Source of the DNA: Siderastrea siderea | Taxonomy: Eukaryota > Cnidaria > Anthozoa > Scleractinia > Rhizangiidae | Direction of reading: 5' to 3' | Assembly: GCA_964030785.1 (NCBI GenBank) | Contig: OZ034977.1 | Coordinates: 33,272,152 to 33,336,151 of the forward strand | Length of the DNA: 64,000 nucleotides | In this document: positions 59,524-64,000 of the stretch, in pieces | Numbering within the stretch: position 1 is the stretch's first letter | Layout: each line of letters starts with the position of its first letter | Notes under the pieces: generated by a model | Database searches by the model: none | The model's input: only the letters and a program-made list of their open reading frames with translations | What the model was told of the DNA's origin: nothing | Translations under genes and position numbers: made by a program

Positions 59524-62376
59524 ATGTCTGCACATAACATAAACATTGAAGAGCTTTTGAAAGAATTTGATCCAATTCCTTGAGAAAAAATCCGAAATGT
59601 TACAAACTATCAGAATGAAATTCTTGATTTATATGACATTGCTGAATGTGAGGGAGAAGAAAAAGTAAGAGGGCACCTTGCTGAACATGAGGGAGAAGAA
59701 GAAGTAAGAGGGCGCCGTTTCATTAGATGGCGTTTTATTCGAGATCTTGAAAAAGATCTTACACCCGTTTTTATGGAAAAAATAAGAGAGAAAGTAAACA
59801 CATCTTTTTACGCAAGACATATTTTTTCAAATCAGCTACGCAACATTGAAGATGGAACGGTTATTGTTTATTATATTAACAAAGGCTCACCATGGTTTAA
59901 TAATTTTTCTGATGCGGAGAAATGGTTGAGTGAGCGGGAGAAGGTACGTCTGCACCCCGACAACATCGAAAGACCGAACACAAAATGGGTGTTTGAAGCT
60001 TACTTTAATGTTGATGTAAAGGTAGTGCTTGATAATCAACCGCTTTTAGGTACAGGACCATTACCAGTTTGGCTGCGTAACCTTTCACATAGTCGTAATA
60101 TGATAGCTTTAGACACTTACAGAGACAATTTATGTATTTGGCGTTGTATTGCGGTACACCGAGGTTCAAGACCAGATCGAAGTACAACGGCAGCACGGGA
60201 ACTTGCTAAGGGTTTCTTCAACCTCAAAGCTGCTCCACAAGATTGCCGTAAAGCATCTTTAGATGAACTTGATGAGGTTGAAAAACATCTTAATAAAAAA
60301 CAAATTTTCAAAGATTGGTTGGGTATTCGTGTATATGAGCCTGAACGTTTGCAGAATAGTGAAGTTGTATGGCATCTTAGCAGGACACCACTAGCCAAAT
60401 TAACAAATATTTTGACAATTGGAATTTACGAAGGGCATGCTTTCATTATAAAAGGTATTACGAAGATTGCAAAAGTTTATGAATGTGTTCATTGTCGTTC
60501 AAGATTTACTCAAGCTTGCAGTCTTCAACGGCATGTCAAAAAATGTGCGGAAGGAAAAACGGTGATTGAATGTCCGGCTGAAAAAGTTGAATTACCACAA
60601 ACAGTTTTTGAGCAGGCTTTTTATCCAAAACATTCATCTTCTCCGGAATCTCTTTGTTGGCTTGAACAAGAAGCAGCACTTCGTAAAATTCACGTTCACC
60701 ATGCTGCTTGCGGGCATGGCGGTGAAAGATATGTTGAGCGCGCTCCTGTTGACGGTTACAACCACGAAACAAAAACTGTTTTTCAATATCATGGATGTCA
60801 TTGGCATGGATGTCGAAAATGTTTTCCTCATGATCGAAATAGAATTATTACTCATAATAACCAAACAAGAGAAGATAGATTTAAAGCAACTGTTGAACGT
60901 ACACAAAAGCTTCGAGCTGCTGGCTACCGTGTAATTGAGGCATGGTCTTGTGAAGTAGGAAAAATAAATATAAAGTTACCAAAACCTCAAACACAAAGTT
61001 ATCCACACTTTATATTGTTTGACTTTGAAATATACGGAGATAAAAATCAGAAGAAGGAACCTACAGGCATGTTAACTATCGAAAACACACACGTTCCAGT
61101 TTCTGTTAGCCTTGGTGACACTTTAGAAAGAGAACCTACTCATATCTGTGAAAGAGACCCTGCGGTGCTTGTTCGTAAGTTTATGGAAGAACTTGAGAGG
61201 CGTGAGAAAAACATTAGTGATCAAGTAAGAGCAGCCTTCATACCTGACGACATCAATATGCTTACAAAAGCGCAGCGTTTCAAAATAGAAAGATGGTGTA
61301 ATCAGGTGCCAGTTCTTGGGTTTAACTCCGGGAGATATGATTTGAATCTTATCAGAGAACATTTCGCGGAGCTTTTAGCTGATACAACAGATAAAGTAAA
61401 AGTTGCAAAAAATGGAAACAAAATTATGTTTATTTTGGCTGAAAACTTTCGCTTTCTCGACATCATGAACTACTTAGGACCGGGTATAAGTTATGAAAAA
61501 TTGGTAAAAGCTTATGAATGCGAAAATGTAAAATCGTGGTTACCGTATGATTGGTTTGACACACCTGAAAAACTTGATTTTCGCGGAATTCCGAAATATG
61601 AGGATTGGTATTCAAAGCTGAAGGGTGATTATATTCTTTCCAAAAATGAATGGAAAGAATGTCAGCGTGTGTTCAAAGATAAGGAGATGTGTAACTTCGC
61701 AGACTGGCTGCGTTACTACAATAATCTTGATGTAGCTCCTGGTCTCGAGGCACTAGAAAAGATGCGTGCTTTCTACACCGATAAAGGAATCGATATTTTG
61801 AAAGATGCTGTAAGTCTTCCAGGTGTTAGTTTACACTACTTGCTCCGCGGATGTGTTGAGAGGGGCGCGGATCTTTACAGCCCATGCAAAGAAGCTTATG
61901 ATATGTTGAAAGAAGCTGTTGTTGGTGGACCAAGCCTTGTTTTTACAAGATACCATGAAGTTGGAGTCACAAAGATAAGGTCTCATCGAATTGCGGAACC
62001 CCATCTTTGCTTAAATATTCTGGGTTACGACGTCAACGCTTTGTATTTGTCAACCATGCTTAGAGACATGCCTTGTGGAAAAGGAAGGGTTGTGCACTAC
62101 AATAACGAAGCCGTCGCTCCCACACTGACACAAAGACTCAAAGAAGAAAAATGGTTCGGATTTGCAGAGGTTGATATAGAGATCCCTGAACATTTATATC
62201 CAAAATTTGAGGAAATGTGTCCGTTCTTCTACAACAAAAAGGTTCCTATTGAAGCTGTGCCGCAGCATATGCTTGACTATCTTAAACATACAAAAAGGAA
62301 GCGAGGAGACGGAAAGAAGTTAGTAGGAACATTGTCTGCAAAGAAGATATTATTTATTATACGCACCTCTTCTTAG
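59524..62376 (+). pseudogene. protein-primed DNA polymerase B, N-terminal, exonuclease and palm A part
   Basis: An in-frame ATG at 59524 is followed by a TGA at 59581 (codon 20); the open frame then runs to 62376, with a usable ATG at 59773. Residues counted from 59773: a DNLCIWRCIAVH motif near 115; a CCHC finger Cys238/Cys241/His254/Cys258; a YHGCHWHGCRKC motif at 339-350, resembling the small endonuclease-like insert seen in animal Maverick polymerases; exonuclease motifs FDFEIYGD (Asp417, Glu419), FNSGRYD (517-523) and YNNLD (649-653); and palm motif A YDVNALY (752-758). The frame is lost by an indel near 62350-62362. It replicates the element from a protein-primed terminus. The upstream ATG is the more likely original start. 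Confidence 0.88.
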
Positions 62377-63217
62377 ATGGTATCTTGAGCATGGAGCAGT
62401 GATCACAAATGTTTATCGGACAATTGATTACCAACCAACAAAAATATTCACTTGGTTTGTGGATCAAGTGACTGAAGCTCGTAGAACTGGAGATAAAGAA
62501 AAAAGCAAGGCGCTGCTGGCTGAGGTATTCAAATTGTTAGGAAATAGTGGGTATGGAAAGCTAATCGAAGCCTTGGAGAGGCAAACAAACGTTATTTACA
62601 CCAAAAACGAAAAGAAAGTTGACAGAGCCTTGCGAAGTGCCTATTTCAGTGATCTTGACGAGCTCGGGCAGGCGTATGAGCTGGAAAGTAGAAAAACAAA
62701 GATCACAATCAAAAGACCATTTCAGGTTGGAATAGCTGTATATCAACTGGCTAAACTTCGAATGCTTGAATTCTGTTATGACTTTCTTGACAGATATTTT
62801 GACAGAAAAGATTTCGAATTGATTCAGATGGACACAGACAGTAATTACATAGCAATTAGCGCAGAAACGTTAAAAGACATCGTCAAACCAGAGCTGCAAA
62901 AAGAATTTGAGGAAAAAAAGAAAGAGTGGTTAGCTTGGGATAAGTGCAGCAGTCGGACCCCTGGGCTCTTTAAACTCGAGTTTCAAGGCAGCAGAATGAT
63001 TGCACTCTGTTCAAAATGTCATTACGGTGACGAACCTGAGGGTAAAAAAAAGAAGTTTAGCACGAAAGGGGTGTCGAAGAAACAAAACGAGATCACGTGG
63101 CAGCGTTTCAAGAAAGCTTTGGAAGGCAGCAAGGACATAGCAACTAATAGAGGTTTCAGGATGCGGGATGGACACTTACAAACAGCAGAAGCTGGGGTTG
63201 AGTGCTTATTACGATAA
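62363..63217 (+). pseudogene. protein-primed DNA polymerase B, C-terminal palm and thumb part
   Basis: The continuation of the polymerase after the frameshift; open to 63217. It has the family-B motif B KLLGNSGYGKL (around 62535-62565) and motif C MDTDSN (around 62828-62845), the catalytic Asp pair of the palm. A Lys-rich EEKKKEW segment and a Cys-containing ALCSKCHYGD follow. The start given as GTG at 62399 is not a real initiation site. All catalytic motifs remain, so a single indel plus the early TGA may be the only damage; either could also be an assembly error. Confidence 0.85.
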
Positions 63218-63264
63218 ACAGTGGGTATTGGAAGACGGTATTCACACAGAACCGATCGAGTTTC

Positions 63265-63306
63265 ATTGTTAGTTTTCTGGTGGTAGTTGTGTATCTGGAG
63301 GGACAA
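63265..63306. repeat. 42-bp direct repeat, copy 1
   Basis: Begins attgttag and contains ggtggtagttgtgtatctgg; two mismatches to 63635-63676, which forms the 3' end of the integrase gene (encoding VVPPDTQLPP on the minus strand). Confidence 0.9.
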
Positions 63307-63495
63307 TTAAGCAAGCTCATCGGACAAATTTCGCAACTTTTCAAGAGTAAGCTTAACCAAACATATTTCCTCTTCAGTGGGTTCATCATTAACTAAGTTT
63401 TTTTTCAACATTTTTATAAAATCTTCTTCTTGATTTGTTTGTTTTAAGAATTTACACATTTGTGTTAGAAGACATTTGCTTACATTCGTTTCCAT
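63307..63495 (-). CDS. small acidic Polinton ORF (62 aa), unknown function
   Basis: ATG at 63495; ends at 63307 immediately beside the 42-bp repeat. The protein starts METNVSKCLLTQMCKFLKQT and has an acidic DEPTEEEICLVK segment; a helical, possibly coiled-coil product. No family recognised. It lies between the convergent polymerase and integrase genes and shares the minus strand with the integrase. It may be a small accessory gene or a remnant of a longer one. 63496-63634 is AT-rich intergenic DNA. Confidence 0.45.
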   Translation of the reverse strand: METNVSKCLLTQMCKFLKQTNQEEDFIKMLKKNLVNDEPTEEEICLVKLTLEKLRNLSDELA

Positions 63496-63634
63496 TTTAT
63501 TCTTAATTTCAATATTTTTTTAATTCAAAATTATTTGTACACCAGGTGTTCACATAACACGTATAGCTGCTCTTCATTTTTTATTTTCGTTTAATGTTTC
63601 TAACAACTCTCTGTTCAATCCTTTTTTTTTCTCA

Positions 63635-63676
63635 ATTGTTAGATTGCTGGTGGTAGTTGTGTATCTGGAGGGACAA
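63635..63676. repeat. 42-bp direct repeat, copy 2
   Basis: Overlaps the integrase stop codon and last codons. Partner at 63265-63306, 370 bp away; the segment between them carries the 62-aa ORF. Confidence 0.9.
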
Positions 63677-64000
63677 CCAAAAGCTCTTCGCGGACAAACC
63701 AGCGTTTTGGTCCGTCAAATAAATAATAGATAACCGGAGCGCCTGGTTTTATCATAATTTTTTCAATCTCGTAAACATTCAAAGACCAGATTGGGTCGGT
63801 TGCTCTTCGCCGACCACCTTCAAGTTCACCGGGTTGATAGAGATAGCGAACACTTAAACCGGAGGGGAGCTTCTTTTCGTTTACACCAACGGGTCTCAAA
63901 TAAGGTGTTGAGGGTTTGGATGGAACAGTTTTCTTTTTAATAGCATCAACAGGTTTTTGACCAGTCAGTCGAGTGATTTCTTTATTCAAAGCTGAAATAA
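63639..64000 (-). CDS. Polinton integrase, C-terminal part (cut by window edge)
   Basis: The open frame enters from beyond 64000; no ATG is present in the window, and the apparent start at 63989 is TTG. It ends at 63639. Visible: ITRLTGQKPVDAIKKKTV, RYLYQPGELEGGRRRATDP, WSLNVYEIEKIMIKPGAP, YYLFDGPKRWFVREELLVVP, the SH3/chromodomain-like C-terminal end of the retroviral-type integrase in Polintons. The DDE catalytic core lies outside. The enzyme inserts the linear element into the genome. Frame intact over the visible part. Confidence 0.9.
   Translation of the reverse strand, partial: ISALNKEITRLTGQKPVDAIKKKTVPSKPSTPYLRPVGVNEKKLPSGLSVRYLYQPGELEGGRRRATDPIWSLNVYEIEKIMIKPGAPVIYYLFDGPKRWFVREELLVVPPDTQLPPAI

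Larger units (their letters stand above)
59268..64000. mobile_element. Polinton/Maverick element, left part
   Basis: Contains a protein-primed family-B DNA polymerase (plus strand) and the C-terminus of a Polinton-type integrase (minus strand, cut by the window edge); this pair defines the class. The left boundary lies inside an array unit (ttatgcctct/agtagtatta). The element starts with AG, as Polinton ends do, and opens with a palindrome. The right end, capsid and packaging genes, and the target duplication lie outside the window. Polintons are double-stranded DNA elements related to viruses; this copy carries breaks in the polymerase. Confidence 0.88.

Noticed and set aside
59610..59820. 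Minus-strand ORFs overlapping the polymerase start
   Set aside because: They are shadows of the polymerase reading frame and of its Glu/Lys-rich repeat (gagggagaagaa).

Overview
This window holds no recognisable host gene and nothing prokaryotic. It is eukaryotic, intron-containing, repeat-saturated DNA. The mixture of families points to an invertebrate metazoan, most probably a cnidarian such as an anthozoan coral: an EnSpm/CACTA element with a TNP2-type transposase, a tRNA-derived SINE, Penelope-like elements, a non-LTR retrotransposon with a tetranucleotide tail, Tc1-like elements, a Rep/SF3-helicase gene and a Polinton/Maverick. That assignment is inference from element families, not from a diagnostic host gene.

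Layout. 1-2775: an 18-bp minisatellite built from two alternating variants. 2776-8653: EnSpm/CACTA copy A (minus strand; three decayed transposase exons, with a SINE and a nested MITE in intron 2, and GAATAC-rich subterminal DNA). 8654-10260: a 97-bp satellite with two interruptions. 10261-11057: minisatellite. 11058-16881: CACTA copy B, a tandem duplicate of copy A with the same SINE and MITE. 16960-19417: minisatellite. 19418-59267: about 40 kb of a roughly 720-750-bp tandem repeat, itself arranged as a large segmental duplication (about 19.4-33.8 kb against 46.5-58.9 kb). It is interrupted by four Penelope-like fragments, one 5'-truncated non-LTR retrotransposon, a long-TIR element carrying an exon-like ORF, a 4.3-kb composite Tc1-type segment (35762-40065) and a 177-bp MITE. 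59268-64000: the left part of a Polinton/Maverick that runs off the window edge. It has a terminal palindrome, a broken protein-primed DNA polymerase B, a small ORF and the C-terminus of the integrase.

Most interesting points. (1) Inside the composite segment a decayed Rep nuclease/SF3 helicase gene carries a block of the same 18-bp minisatellite. The block is exactly 360 bp between two copies of a 10-bp seed, so 20 units are present and the reading frame is kept. The gene is therefore a candidate birthplace, or a scarless target, for the satellite that flanks both CACTA copies. (2) Two Tc1-type insertions occupy the same TA of the array unit, and the paralogous duplicate supplies an empty site for one of them. 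(3) The Penelope fragments retain a hammerhead-ribozyme-like core. (4) The Polinton begins with an 83-bp-arm palindrome.

There is no evidence of a co-operating gene system. The parts interact as nested parasites and as their amplification history. Nearly all coding parts are pseudogenes; the least damaged are the Polinton genes.
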